Assembly (NCBI GenBank): GCA_900099715.1
Contig: FMTG01000009.1
Span: 58,119-122,118 of the forward strand
Source of the DNA: Ruminococcaceae bacterium YRB3002
GTDB taxonomy: Bacteria; Bacillota; Clostridia; Saccharofermentanales; Saccharofermentanaceae
Direction of reading: 5' to 3'
DNA: 64,000 nucleotides
This document shows positions 43,639 to 51,100 of the stretch, piece by piece. The notes under the pieces are model-generated. The model did not search any database. It saw only the letters and a list, made by a program, of their open reading frames with translations, and was not told where the DNA came from. Position numbers and translations under genes: made by a program. Positions within the stretch are counted from its first letter, which is position 1. The number at the start of each line of letters is the position of its first letter.

Positions 43639-44145
43639 ATGATCTTAACGCTCTTACTCTCGGTAATGATGATGGCAGGATTGTTTCTGCTTCTTTTGGG
43701 CGGAGTGGGTTTTGTCCAGAACTACAAGTTCTTTTCTTCCGCTCCGAAAGAGGTGCGTGACGTCGTTCCCGTTACTAAGCCTGAGCGGTTCAAAGGCCAG
43801 CATGCAATAGGCTGGGTGATCATCATATTAGCGTTCGCACTCATGGGCGGAGCTGTGGTTATCGGAGCATGGCACGGAATAAATAACGGCTATACTTTTG
43901 TACAGTTCTACATCAGGTTCTTCATCATGCTGATGCTTTTGAAAGCCTTTGATGTCGGCTTCTTTGACTGGTTCCTTTTATGTAATGCGGGATTCAACTT
44001 TTTCCCGAGTTTTTATCCCGAGTGCAGGCCGGCCTTAGGTCACTATCTGTTCGGATATAACTGGAAAACGCATCTGTTCCACGTTGTTATGTTTATCCCG
44101 TCAGTTGCGCTGCTTTCATGGATATGCACGCTTCTTGTGAGGTGA
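43639..44145 (+). CDS. Small multi-pass membrane protein, distant relative of the 42408/42924 family
   Basis: 168 residues, about four helices (2-25, 58-80, 88-108, 146-167). It shares the general plan (helix, APKEVRDVVP loop, helices, then FDVGFFDWFLL and an aromatic loop) with its neighbours at low identity. The loop FFPSFYPECRPALGHYLFGY is distinctive. Same operon; function unknown. Confidence 0.65.
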   Translation: MILTLLLSVMMMAGLFLLLLGGVGFVQNYKFFSSAPKEVRDVVPVTKPERFKGQHAIGWVIIILAFALMGGAVVIGAWHGINNGYTFVQFYIRFFIMLMLLKAFDVGFFDWFLLCNAGFNFFPSFYPECRPALGHYLFGYNWKTHLFHVVMFIPSVALLSWICTLLVR

Positions 44146-44150
44146 CCGGC

Positions 44151-44831
44151 ATGGAAACACTTGATAAAGCAAGAATCACGCACTTGTTTAAAGTCGGCAT
44201 ACTGGCTTCGCTCCTCGCGCTTTCAGCCGACATGATACTCGGCTGGGGGGTGGCGGATGAATCGCTGACGGGCCTTGATCAGTATTTTTCGAGATACCTT
44301 ACCGTATCAGACGCGCGGATCGTGTTGTCTGCGGTTCTTGGCATGATCGGGATCACGGTTGAGTGTCTTTGCTATTTCGGCATATACAGGCTGATTGCAT
44401 CGCGCTCGGGGAAACGCGCTCATGCATACAGGGCGGGGCTAATAGGCATGGTGGCATTCGGCCCTTTTACACACGTCGTTTGCTGTGCTTCGGTCTATCA
44501 TCTGAACGCGCTTAACAGGCTTGATCCTTCAAAAGCTGCAGCAGGAACGGTCAGCTTCGTGCTGAGTTTTCTGCTCCCCGTTATGGCCTTTTTCCTGCCG
44601 TTCTTTTTAACAACTGCAGTAGTCCAATTCATCGCATTTATAAAGGACGAAACGCCTTATCCGAAGTGGTGCTGCGTCTTTTCAATCCTGTCAGGATTGC
44701 CGGCGGTCATATTGATAAAGCTGATCGGAAATTACCCGGCAGTATACGCGATTTCCACGGGTTGGATAAGCATAGGAAGCCTGATCACTTTCACGGGTCT
44801 CCTGGCCTCGATGAAGAATGCGGAAATGTGA
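44151..44831 (+). CDS. Six-helix integral membrane protein of unknown family
   Basis: 226 residues from ATG 44151 behind GAGGTGA. Mostly hydrophobic, about six helices, with conserved-looking FGIYRLIASRSGKRAHAYRA and GPFTHVVCCASVYHLNA. It starts 5 bp after the previous gene and ends 9 bp before an ATC-hydrolase-family gene. No function can be assigned. Confidence 0.7.
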   Translation: METLDKARITHLFKVGILASLLALSADMILGWGVADESLTGLDQYFSRYLTVSDARIVLSAVLGMIGITVECLCYFGIYRLIASRSGKRAHAYRAGLIGMVAFGPFTHVVCCASVYHLNALNRLDPSKAAAGTVSFVLSFLLPVMAFFLPFFLTTAVVQFIAFIKDETPYPKWCCVFSILSGLPAVILIKLIGNYPAVYAISTGWISIGSLITFTGLLASMKNAEM

Positions 44832-44840
44832 GGTCCTCAA

Positions 44841-45443
44841 ATGGATAAGAACATCAGAACCGCTGCGAAGACTTACAGAACGATCCTGATAAACGAGGGC
44901 ATGGATAATGTCGACGGAAGGCTTTCTTCTTTTGTGAACAGGCTCACTGAAATGTATGCTTCCGAAAAGTTCAGAGAACATAACGTATATCCTACGATGA
45001 ACGTTACAAACATCTACGCGGTGATCGCGATGTGCCTTGAACTGAAAAGTGCAGGAATGGAAGATGCGCAGATAATCAATGCGGTGGATAAAGGTTTTGA
45101 GAAAAGACGCTCAATGTTTAAGAAGATAATCGCATTCATAAACATACTTCCGAACAGCTTTAACATCGCACGCAAATGGAACATAAACGACCATGCGAAG
45201 AGAGTAGATGACAAGAGCATCACATATGACTATTTCAATGTCAGCAAAGATAAGGTCGAATACCAGATTAGTAAATGCATGTATGTTGAGATGTTTGAAA
45301 GCTACGGAATCCGGCCGCTTTGCAGGATCTTTTGCATGACAGACGAGTTCTCATATGCAGGACTTACCAGACACGTAAAGTATATACGCCACTCGGAACT
45401 TGCGACCGGAAACACCTGTTGGGACGAAGTAATAAGGAAATAG
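44841..45443 (+). CDS. L-2-amino-thiazoline-4-carboxylic acid hydrolase family protein (element copy 1, diverged)
   Basis: 200 residues. It aligns over the C-terminal family block: KCMYVEMFESYGIRPLCRIF, CMTDEFSYAGLTRH, HSELATGNTCWDEVIRK. The usual terminal Cys-Asp is changed to Cys-Trp-Asp, and the middle Asp motif reads TDEF, so activity may differ. It lies after the membrane-protein genes and 19 bp before a methyltransferase gene. Confidence 0.75.
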   Translation: MDKNIRTAAKTYRTILINEGMDNVDGRLSSFVNRLTEMYASEKFREHNVYPTMNVTNIYAVIAMCLELKSAGMEDAQIINAVDKGFEKRRSMFKKIIAFINILPNSFNIARKWNINDHAKRVDDKSITYDYFNVSKDKVEYQISKCMYVEMFESYGIRPLCRIFCMTDEFSYAGLTRHVKYIRHSELATGNTCWDEVIRK

Positions 45444-45462
45444 CATACAAAGGAGATCTTAA

Positions 45463-46086
45463 ATGGGATTGTACAAAATCTTCATTAACCAGACGAGAAA
45501 ACCCGAGGGAGTACTCGGTAAGATGATGGTAAACGGAATGAACGGCGGACACGCGAAAATGGCCGACTGGGGAATGTCGCATCTGCCCGAAGTGTCGCCT
45601 TTGCAGATTGCGGAACTCGGCTGCGGCGGAGGAAGGAACGCAGGCGAACTGTCTATCAGATATCCGCAGGCAAAGGTGGTAGCTGTCGATTATTCCGAAG
45701 TGTCTGTTGCAAAAGCGACCGAATATAACAAGGAAAAGATCGCAAGCGGAAAAATGATCGTTCAGCAGGGCGACGTCTCAAATCTCAGGCTTCCTGAAGA
45801 ATCATTTGACCTTGCGACAGCATTTGAAACCATCTATTTCTGGCCCGGCCTGGAGAAGTGCTTTGCTCAGGTCAATAAGATCTTAAGATCTGGTGGTGTT
45901 TTCATGATCGTCAACGAATCAGACGGTACAGATGAAGCGAGTCTGAAGTATGAGAAGATGATCGATGGCATGAAATGCCATACGGTCGAGAAGATTGAGT
46001 CTGCTCTGAGATCAGCCGGCTTCAGTGAGATTGCAAGTTATCACCATGAAAGCAAACCATGGATAACGGTAGTAGCATATAAATAA
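45463..46086 (+). CDS. Class I SAM-dependent methyltransferase
   Basis: 207 residues. SAM motif I AELGCGGGRNAGEL, acidic end of strand 2 in VVAVDYSE, and the region QQGDVSNLRLPEESFDL; UbiE/COQ5-like. AAGGAG precedes the ATG. The substrate is not predictable; small-molecule methylation in the same pathway as the hydrolases is plausible. It is the last gene of the long plus-strand operon, followed by a bidirectional hairpin. Confidence 0.87.
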   Translation: MGLYKIFINQTRKPEGVLGKMMVNGMNGGHAKMADWGMSHLPEVSPLQIAELGCGGGRNAGELSIRYPQAKVVAVDYSEVSVAKATEYNKEKIASGKMIVQQGDVSNLRLPEESFDLATAFETIYFWPGLEKCFAQVNKILRSGGVFMIVNESDGTDEASLKYEKMIDGMKCHTVEKIESALRSAGFSEIASYHHESKPWITVVAYK

Positions 46087-46114
46087 CCTGAGGTATACAC
46101 CCCCTCCATATTAC

Positions 46115-46150
46115 ATAAAGCCTGGTTTGTTGATTCAAGCCAGGCTTTAT
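46115..46150. terminator. Bidirectional terminator between convergent genes
   Basis: ATAAAGCCTGG (46115-46125) and CCAGGCTTTAT (46140-46150), a perfect 11-bp stem with a 14-nt loop between convergent transcription units. T-runs are short. Confidence 0.6.
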
Positions 46151-46812
46151 ACCAATGTTCCTTTGAAGTTTTTTGCAGTCTCACTCTCATCTGCCACATA
46201 CCAGTAATCACAGCTGTCACTGCCCAATGCGCACGTATGAGTCCTGATGAGCTTGGCATGGAAGAGAGCAGGTAATATGTGATCAGTCGCACATAGTGAT
46301 GGCAGAAGATCCATATACCCGTTCGCTCTGGCATAGTCAGCAAGGGGACAACCGACAAGATCAAAACGTACTCCTTCATCTGTTCCGGTTGGATTGATCC
46401 TTACCCGCCATGTATTGTTCCACTCTCCGTTTGCTGTTTTCTCCTCTACCAGCTTCGAATATGGAATATAGCGTTTATACATTGATTTGCGGAGTACTTT
46501 CATCTGCCATTTGCGGTTGATGTTTATTAGTTTACGTACAAACTTATACTTGTTATAAAGCTCTCGTGAGATCTCTTCGAAAGCTTTGCCATCAACACGT
46601 TGATCTGATGCTTCGTAAAAAGATACTGCGATGATCATCATGTCAAGGTTATAAGCCATGCGGTTTTCCTTACCGCCTATATCCGGCGCTTTGGCATATA
46701 ATTCAGGATAGAGCTCATCCGCTCTCTTGATTATAGAATCAGCGTCGTCCGGGAAATGTCTCCTTGTATATCTGATAAGGCCTTTCTTAACCGTTTTAAC
46801 TAACGATGCCAT
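46147..46812 (-). CDS. L-2-amino-thiazoline-4-carboxylic acid hydrolase family protein (element copy 2)
   Basis: 221 residues. C-terminal block: VGCPLADYARANGYMDLLPS, LCATDHILPALFHAKL, RTHTCALGSDSCDYWYV, keeping Cys, Asp and Cys-Asp. The N-terminal half is helical and basic. It is divergent from the gene at 46927, and one GTTAGC-N4-GCTAAC operator lies between the two. Confidence 0.8.
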   Translation of the reverse strand: MASLVKTVKKGLIRYTRRHFPDDADSIIKRADELYPELYAKAPDIGGKENRMAYNLDMMIIAVSFYEASDQRVDGKAFEEISRELYNKYKFVRKLININRKWQMKVLRKSMYKRYIPYSKLVEEKTANGEWNNTWRVRINPTGTDEGVRFDLVGCPLADYARANGYMDLLPSLCATDHILPALFHAKLIRTHTCALGSDSCDYWYVADESETAKNFKGTLV

Positions 46813-46861
46813 GTTTTAACAATCCCTCTAATTCGTATATTTGCTTAAGTATATCACAAAA

Positions 46862-46891
46862 GTTAGCATGTGCTAACGCATAGTGATATAA
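46862..46891. promoter_or_regulatory. Operator and promoter between divergent ATC-hydrolase-family genes
   Basis: GTTAGCATGTGCTAAC at 46862-46877, a perfect palindrome. On the plus strand it is followed by the extended -10 TGATATAAT (ending near 46891) for the gene at 46927; it lies about 50 bp before the start of the minus-strand gene. It can serve both directions. Confidence 0.8.
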
Positions 46892-46926
46892 TAATTGTCC
46901 GGGAAAGGGCAGAAAAGGAGTTATGT

Positions 46927-47523
46927 ATGGGTGCAAAGTATATACCGCAGCATATGATAGAGCGAAGCCGCTTTATTGATCTTTACAAAGAGTGGTGCGA
47001 TGAAGACCGTACTCTTCTTACGGATAAAATGAACTGCCTCATTCGCGAGAACTCCGAATATACTGACACCAAAAACTATGGGTATATGTGTAATCTCCTG
47101 ACATCCCTCGCCATTATCCTGGTGTTGGAGGATAAAGGAATGTCCAGAAAAGAAGCTCAGCAGTATACAGCCGATGCAATGTATCAGTTTATAAAGCCGC
47201 AGATAAGATCAATGGAAAAACTCGCAAGCCATCGCTGGTTTGTCCGTATGCTCAAGATAACAATGCCCATAAAGTTTAAGAATACTCTCGGCTATGGTTG
47301 GGATGTCGAGTTTCCCCCTTGTGGCAAAAATGAGTTTGCGATGATTACACATAAATGCATCTTCCGTCAGATTTTTGAGAAATACGGAATGCCGGAGATG
47401 ACTGCGGCTTTTTGCAAGGTCGATGACATTCTGTACAGCAATCTCCCGCGCGCAGAGTTCTTATATACACAGCAGATAGGAACCGGCGGAACTATGTGTG
47501 ATTACACATTCAGGAAGAGGTAA
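46927..47523 (+). CDS. L-2-amino-thiazoline-4-carboxylic acid hydrolase family protein (element copy 3)
   Basis: 198 residues from ATG 46927 behind AAGGAG. Family block: THKCIFRQIFEKYGMPEMTA, AFCKVDDILYSNLPRA, TQQIGTGGTMCDYTFRKR. Closest to the chromosomal copy at 13403-13981 (both have CxVDDI and GTGG). It starts the operon hydrolase-family / alpha-beta hydrolase / hydrolase-family / ICMT-like. Confidence 0.82.
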   Translation: MGAKYIPQHMIERSRFIDLYKEWCDEDRTLLTDKMNCLIRENSEYTDTKNYGYMCNLLTSLAIILVLEDKGMSRKEAQQYTADAMYQFIKPQIRSMEKLASHRWFVRMLKITMPIKFKNTLGYGWDVEFPPCGKNEFAMITHKCIFRQIFEKYGMPEMTAAFCKVDDILYSNLPRAEFLYTQQIGTGGTMCDYTFRKR

Positions 47524-47525
47524 GA

Positions 47526-48284
47526 ATGAATATTCATGAATACGGTAATACTAATTCAAAGGTTGTAGTTTTGATCCATCCATCTATAGTTATGTGGGAT
47601 TATTATGAATATGTTATACCCCTGATGGAAAAGGACTACAGGCTGATAATACCGGCATTGCCGGGATATGATCCTGATGTGAAAAGTGACTTTTCATCCG
47701 TTGAGGAGATCTCAGCCGAACTTGTAGATTATCTTGTCGCGAATAGGATCACAAAGGTCGATCATATTTACGGATGCTCCATGGGCGGGTCCATCGTAAT
47801 TCGCACATTAATTGATAAACGTATCGTTATAGATCATGCAGTGATCGATGGCGGGATCACTCCATATCAGTTGCCGTGGATCGTCACAAGATTTATTGCG
47901 ATCAAGGATTTTCTCCTGATCTCCATGGGAAAACTCGGAGGGATCAAATTGCTCGAGAAGGCTTTCGATACGGATGAATTATCCGAGGAGGATATCAGAT
48001 ATGCTGCCAAAGTACTCAAGATGATAAGTTACCGCACGATCTGGAACACCTTCGATTCCTGTAATAACTATTCAATGCCGGATGAGATAAAGACAGATTG
48101 TAAGAAGATAGAGTATTGGTATGCAGATACCGAAGAAAGAGCAAGAAAAAAAGATATGGAATATGTGGGAAAGTATTTTCCTCAGACAGTTTTTAAACTG
48201 GTAAAAAACGCAGGTCATGGTGGTCTTGCGCCGTTCCAGCCGGAGAGGCTTGTCAAAGGTTTGAAAGGAAGTGATGTGATTTGA
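47526..48284 (+). CDS. Alpha/beta hydrolase (element copy 2)
   Basis: 252 residues. Oxyanion region VLIHPSIVMWDYY, nucleophile elbow YGCSMGGS (Ser ~85), late catalytic His in KNAGHGGLAP. Same general class as the protein of 41632-42411. It is sandwiched between two ATC-hydrolase-family genes with 2-bp spacing and a 4-bp overlap, which argues for a joint pathway. Substrate unknown. Confidence 0.8.
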   Translation: MNIHEYGNTNSKVVVLIHPSIVMWDYYEYVIPLMEKDYRLIIPALPGYDPDVKSDFSSVEEISAELVDYLVANRITKVDHIYGCSMGGSIVIRTLIDKRIVIDHAVIDGGITPYQLPWIVTRFIAIKDFLLISMGKLGGIKLLEKAFDTDELSEEDIRYAAKVLKMISYRTIWNTFDSCNNYSMPDEIKTDCKKIEYWYADTEERARKKDMEYVGKYFPQTVFKLVKNAGHGGLAPFQPERLVKGLKGSDVI

Positions 48285-48919
48285 AGTATAACGGTATGCC
48301 GGCAGCTATGTGGGTGTTATACAAAAAGGGTTTTTGCAAGGCTCTGAAGACGGATCTGGGATACGATCTGAAAGAGGCTTCGGACATTACCCGCAAAGCA
48401 AATAAAAAGTATCGTGAGATAGTAATTAAACTCCCGGAATTTGAGAAGAAAGACAGGTTCAAAGCGAATATCCTGAGCTGCGCGATGCTCATTGCCTATG
48501 TTGACAGTATGAGAAGAAGACCAACTGTTGATGAACTCACACCGTATTATGAACATGCCATGACAAATGCATTTACTAAGAAGATCTGTAAGAAAGGCGG
48601 AAGGAGAAAGTTCACGCCCAAGGATATTGAGGGGATGAAGTATACTGCCGCTTTGCGCGCCGGAGACCGTAATCCTTATTCATGGAATATGGATTACCTT
48701 CCGTATACTGACGGCAGCGGTTATGAAGCACGTTTCTATCAATGCGGTATCTGTACTCTGATGAGAGAGTATGGAATGTTCGATCTTGTGCCGGCGATGT
48801 GCCACCTTGACTATGTGATGAGCAATCTTGGAGGAGCGACGGTATTTGTAAGAGAGTATACGCTCGCATCAGGCGGCCCGTACTGCGACTGCGGATATAA
48901 GAAGGTGAGAAAAGGATGA
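48281..48919 (+). CDS. L-2-amino-thiazoline-4-carboxylic acid hydrolase family protein (element copy 4)
   Basis: 212 residues starting at TTG 48281, overlapping the previous stop; the start is fixed by the chromosomal homologue (5463), whose ATG aligns exactly. Block: CGICTLMREYGMFDLVPAMC, HLDYVMSNLGGATVFV, TLASGGPYCDCGYKK. Very similar to 4831-5463 across its length, and followed likewise by an ICMT-like gene, here intact. Confidence 0.83.
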   Translation: MKYNGMPAAMWVLYKKGFCKALKTDLGYDLKEASDITRKANKKYREIVIKLPEFEKKDRFKANILSCAMLIAYVDSMRRRPTVDELTPYYEHAMTNAFTKKICKKGGRRKFTPKDIEGMKYTAALRAGDRNPYSWNMDYLPYTDGSGYEARFYQCGICTLMREYGMFDLVPAMCHLDYVMSNLGGATVFVREYTLASGGPYCDCGYKKVRKG

Positions 48920-49419
48920 AACTCAAAAACTATGTTAAGACAGGTCAGAAACTCCCTCTGTTTGGCGTAGGTCCATATCTTATATACGGGATAGGGTTGT
49001 TAACCGCATTGTTTATTGTTCTGTTCGGTTACGTACTCAGGATCGGCATACTTGACGGTATCTGGGTATGGGTCTTTAGATCCATAGGCGGAGTATTGAT
49101 GATTCTTGGAGCGGTCATATGGTATATAGGCGCATTAAGATCCGGTATGGATGAGAGTATTACCGAGAATAAACTAAAGACCACGGGAATCTATTCGTGG
49201 GTAAGAAATCCGATGTACAGCGGATGGTGGATAGCGCTGACAGGCATCAGTCTCATGTGGCATAACATATTTCTTATTCCGGTATTCTTCCTGAATTGGG
49301 CGATAATAACGCTCGTTCTTATCAATACAGAAGAAAAGTGGCTGTTAAACCTTTATGGGGAAGAGTATAGCAATTACAAGAAACGTGTTAACAGGTGCAT
49401 ACCATGGAAAAGACGTTGA
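48916..49419 (+). CDS. ICMT-like membrane methyltransferase
   Basis: 167 residues, about four helices. The C-terminal SAM-binding block TTGIYSWVRNPMYSGWW and the final NTEEKWLLNLYGEEYSNYKK are typical of the isoprenylcysteine/phospholipid methyltransferase family. Bacterial members methylate varied small or membrane substrates. It overlaps the preceding gene by 4 bp. The chromosomal counterpart (4551-4837) is broken, so only this copy can be active. Confidence 0.88.
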   Translation: MKLKNYVKTGQKLPLFGVGPYLIYGIGLLTALFIVLFGYVLRIGILDGIWVWVFRSIGGVLMILGAVIWYIGALRSGMDESITENKLKTTGIYSWVRNPMYSGWWIALTGISLMWHNIFLIPVFFLNWAIITLVLINTEEKWLLNLYGEEYSNYKKRVNRCIPWKRR

Positions 49420-49423
49420 TCAG

Positions 49424-49678
49424 TTATCTTCCGCCAAACAGGCCTCTCTTAACATAAGGCTCCGTTGTTGAAGACATATATTTATAACCGGTCTCATCGA
49501 TTACCTGTTTGATCCGTTCCTCGCCTATTACCGGCTCTGACAGAAAAGAAGCCTGCTTTTTACTATGAGATGCTGAAACTTTCTTTGCTTCGGGGAAAGC
49601 TTTCCGAAGTGCATCGCAAATGTGTGATTCACACATTCCGCACATCATACCGTCTATCTTAATTGTTGTTTTGTACAT
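49424..49678 (-). CDS. Soluble HMA-domain metal-binding protein
   Basis: 84 residues with KTTIKIDGMMCGMCESHICD: one CxxC metal site in an HMA fold, no transmembrane segment. Likely a metallochaperone or buffer. GAGGAA precedes the ATG. A GTTAGC-N4-GCTAAC operator (49727-49742) lies upstream, and TGTATAAT (extended -10) sits between operator and gene. It corresponds to the HMA protein at the head of the chromosomal feo operon. Confidence 0.85.
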   Translation of the reverse strand: MYKTTIKIDGMMCGMCESHICDALRKAFPEAKKVSASHSKKQASFLSEPVIGEERIKQVIDETGYKYMSSTTEPYVKRGLFGGR

Positions 49679-49726
49679 AGATATTATTCCTCAATAATTG
49701 CTCTTGATATTATTATACAACAAATT

Positions 49727-49742
49727 GTTAGCCGTTGCTAAC
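49727..49742. promoter_or_regulatory. Operator between the HMA gene and the second DtxR-type gene
   Basis: GTTAGCCGTTGCTAAC, a perfect palindrome in the divergent spacer. It can control the HMA gene and allow feedback on the regulator gene at 49812. Confidence 0.8.
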
Positions 49743-49811
49743 AAGAAGTATTATAATCCTTTAGTCAGAAATTATATAAGAGTATTCAACTATCTGATGG
49801 AGGATTAAAAC

Positions 49812-50201
49812 ATGCAGGAATCCGGGGAGATGTATCTTGAATCTATACTGGTGCTTTCACAAAAAGATGCACCTGTAAGATCAATGGATGTTGCCAAGTA
49901 TTTAGGTGTATCAAAACCGAGCGTAAGCAGGGCGATGGCGATTCTCAAGACAGGTAATTATGTGGAGATCGACAGACAGGGATATATCACGCTGGCGGAA
50001 GAAGGGCGGAAGATCGCAGAGAAGATCTATGAGAGACATATCGTTCTAAGCAAGTTTTTTATTAGTTTGGGAACCGATGCTGAGACTGCAGAGGAAGATG
50101 CCTGCCGAATTGAACACGTTATAAGTGATAAGACTTTCGAAATAGTTAAGAAGCACATAACAGAAACAGAAGCCGTCTCAAATGAGACAGCTCCTTCGTG
50201 A
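49812..50201 (+). CDS. DtxR-family iron-dependent repressor (element copy)
   Basis: 129 residues, short form without SH3 domain. Ligands as in DtxR: Met7 (EMYLES), His76 (YERHIV), Cys98, Glu101 and His102 (DACRIEH). Recognition region VAKYLGVSKPSVSRAM. Very similar to the chromosomal 8465-8827, including the recognition helix, so both may read the same operator. GGAGG precedes the ATG. It closes the iron-type cargo of the element. Confidence 0.9.
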   Translation: MQESGEMYLESILVLSQKDAPVRSMDVAKYLGVSKPSVSRAMAILKTGNYVEIDRQGYITLAEEGRKIAEKIYERHIVLSKFFISLGTDAETAEEDACRIEHVISDKTFEIVKKHITETEAVSNETAPS

Positions 50202-50230
50202 TTACTTAGCGAATCTTCTTATCAGAAGTT

Positions 50231-50386
50231 TTACTCTTCGGTGATTGCACCTGCAGGGCATGTTGATGAACAAGCACCACAGGAAACACAAGCATCAGAG
50301 TCGATCTGGTACTTTGTATCGCCCTGGGAAATAGCTCCTACAGGGCAACCGTCAGCGCATGAACCGCAAGAAACGCAAGCGTCAAA
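50231..50386 (-). pseudogene. 5'-truncated 2[4Fe-4S] ferredoxin
   Basis: 51 codons read DACVSCGSCADGCPVGAISQ and then DACVSCGACSSTCPAG, both cluster motifs intact. The first codons are lost: a stop replaces the expected start region and no initiation codon remains. It is a close relative of the intact ferredoxin at 12446-12616. The break at about 50387 abuts toxin-like sequence. Confidence 0.8.
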
Positions 50387-50391
50387 TCATG

Positions 50392-50462
50392 CGCCTTACA
50401 ATGATTATCAAAATGCATTGGCCAGTACACAACCACATTGGAGAAACGTTCATGCTAATTGA
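50392..50462 (+). pseudogene. Possible C-terminal remnant of a polymorphic toxin (1)
   Basis: An open frame without start ends APYNDYQNALASTQPHWRNV plus three residues, overlapping the start of the next small gene by a few bases, as toxin tails overlap immunity genes. The assignment rests on context only. Confidence 0.35.
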
Positions 50463-50700
50463 CTCTTTTAAAACTGAAATAATATCTATGATTAATGATA
50501 AAGCGGATTCAATTAAAATATGGAAAACGCTTGTTAATTACAAGCATTTAGGAATGGACAAAGACACGATGTATAATGCTTTAGAATCATTAAGGAGCGA
50601 AGCAAGTCAGAATGATGATGAGCAAGCGGAAGACACTATAATGGAATATATGGATATAGTCGCTGGATGGTGTAATCCAAAATGGAGAATTTTTCCGTAA
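50452..50700 (+). CDS. Small acidic protein, possible immunity protein
   Basis: 82 residues from ATG 50452 behind GGAGAAA: MLIDSFKTEIISMINDKADS ... EQAEDTIMEYMDIVAGWCNP. Acidic and helical, no known domain. It is flanked by two toxin-like C-terminal fragments, the usual arrangement of orphan immunity genes. A longer reading to 50359 would run antisense through the ferredoxin remnant and is less likely. Confidence 0.5.
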   Translation: MLIDSFKTEIISMINDKADSIKIWKTLVNYKHLGMDKDTMYNALESLRSEASQNDDEQAEDTIMEYMDIVAGWCNPKWRIFP

Positions 50701-50851
50701 GGGAAATGGATTAACATATGATGGACTCGGAGCGACTGTTGTCGGGCGCAATGGCGGGGAATCATTCCCAGCAGGTTATAGGATAGAACCTAATACACCG
50801 ATTAAAGTAGTTCGTCCTTCCGGAACCAAACTATATACTGATTTATACTAA
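50656..50851 (+). pseudogene. Possible C-terminal remnant of a polymorphic toxin (2)
   Basis: A frame without start (opened by a stop) reads SLDGVIQNGEFFRKGNGLTY, later PAGYRIEPNTPIKVVRPSG, and ends TKLYTDLY. Composition and position before a small gene with a strong ribosome site (50866) suggest a displaced toxin tail. The family is not recognised. Confidence 0.4.
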
Positions 50852-51100
50852 TAGGAGGTGTGGGTATGGCTAATATAGGTAAGCAATTGGAAAGAGCAAT
50901 AACGGATAACCTAAAAGAAAGAGGGTATAGTCATTATAGTTATGAAAACTACATAATAATAGGTAATAATTTAGTTGCTGCAGAGTTAATATATTCAACA
51001 ATTAAAAAACAATGCAAATTCCGCTAAAACAGCATGCCGATTCCGATAGAACGGCATGCTGTTCCGCTTCAAACGGCACGGAGTGACGCTGTAGATATGT

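Noticed and set aside
8391..49742. A CRISPR array or interspersed repeat family formed by the GTTAGC palindromes
   Set aside because: Copies are single or paired, confined to promoters, without regular spacers; operators explain them.
50241..50462. A 73-residue Gln/Pro/Thr-rich plus-strand protein
   Set aside because: Most of it is antisense to the ferredoxin remnant; only its last ~23 codons may be a toxin-tail fragment.
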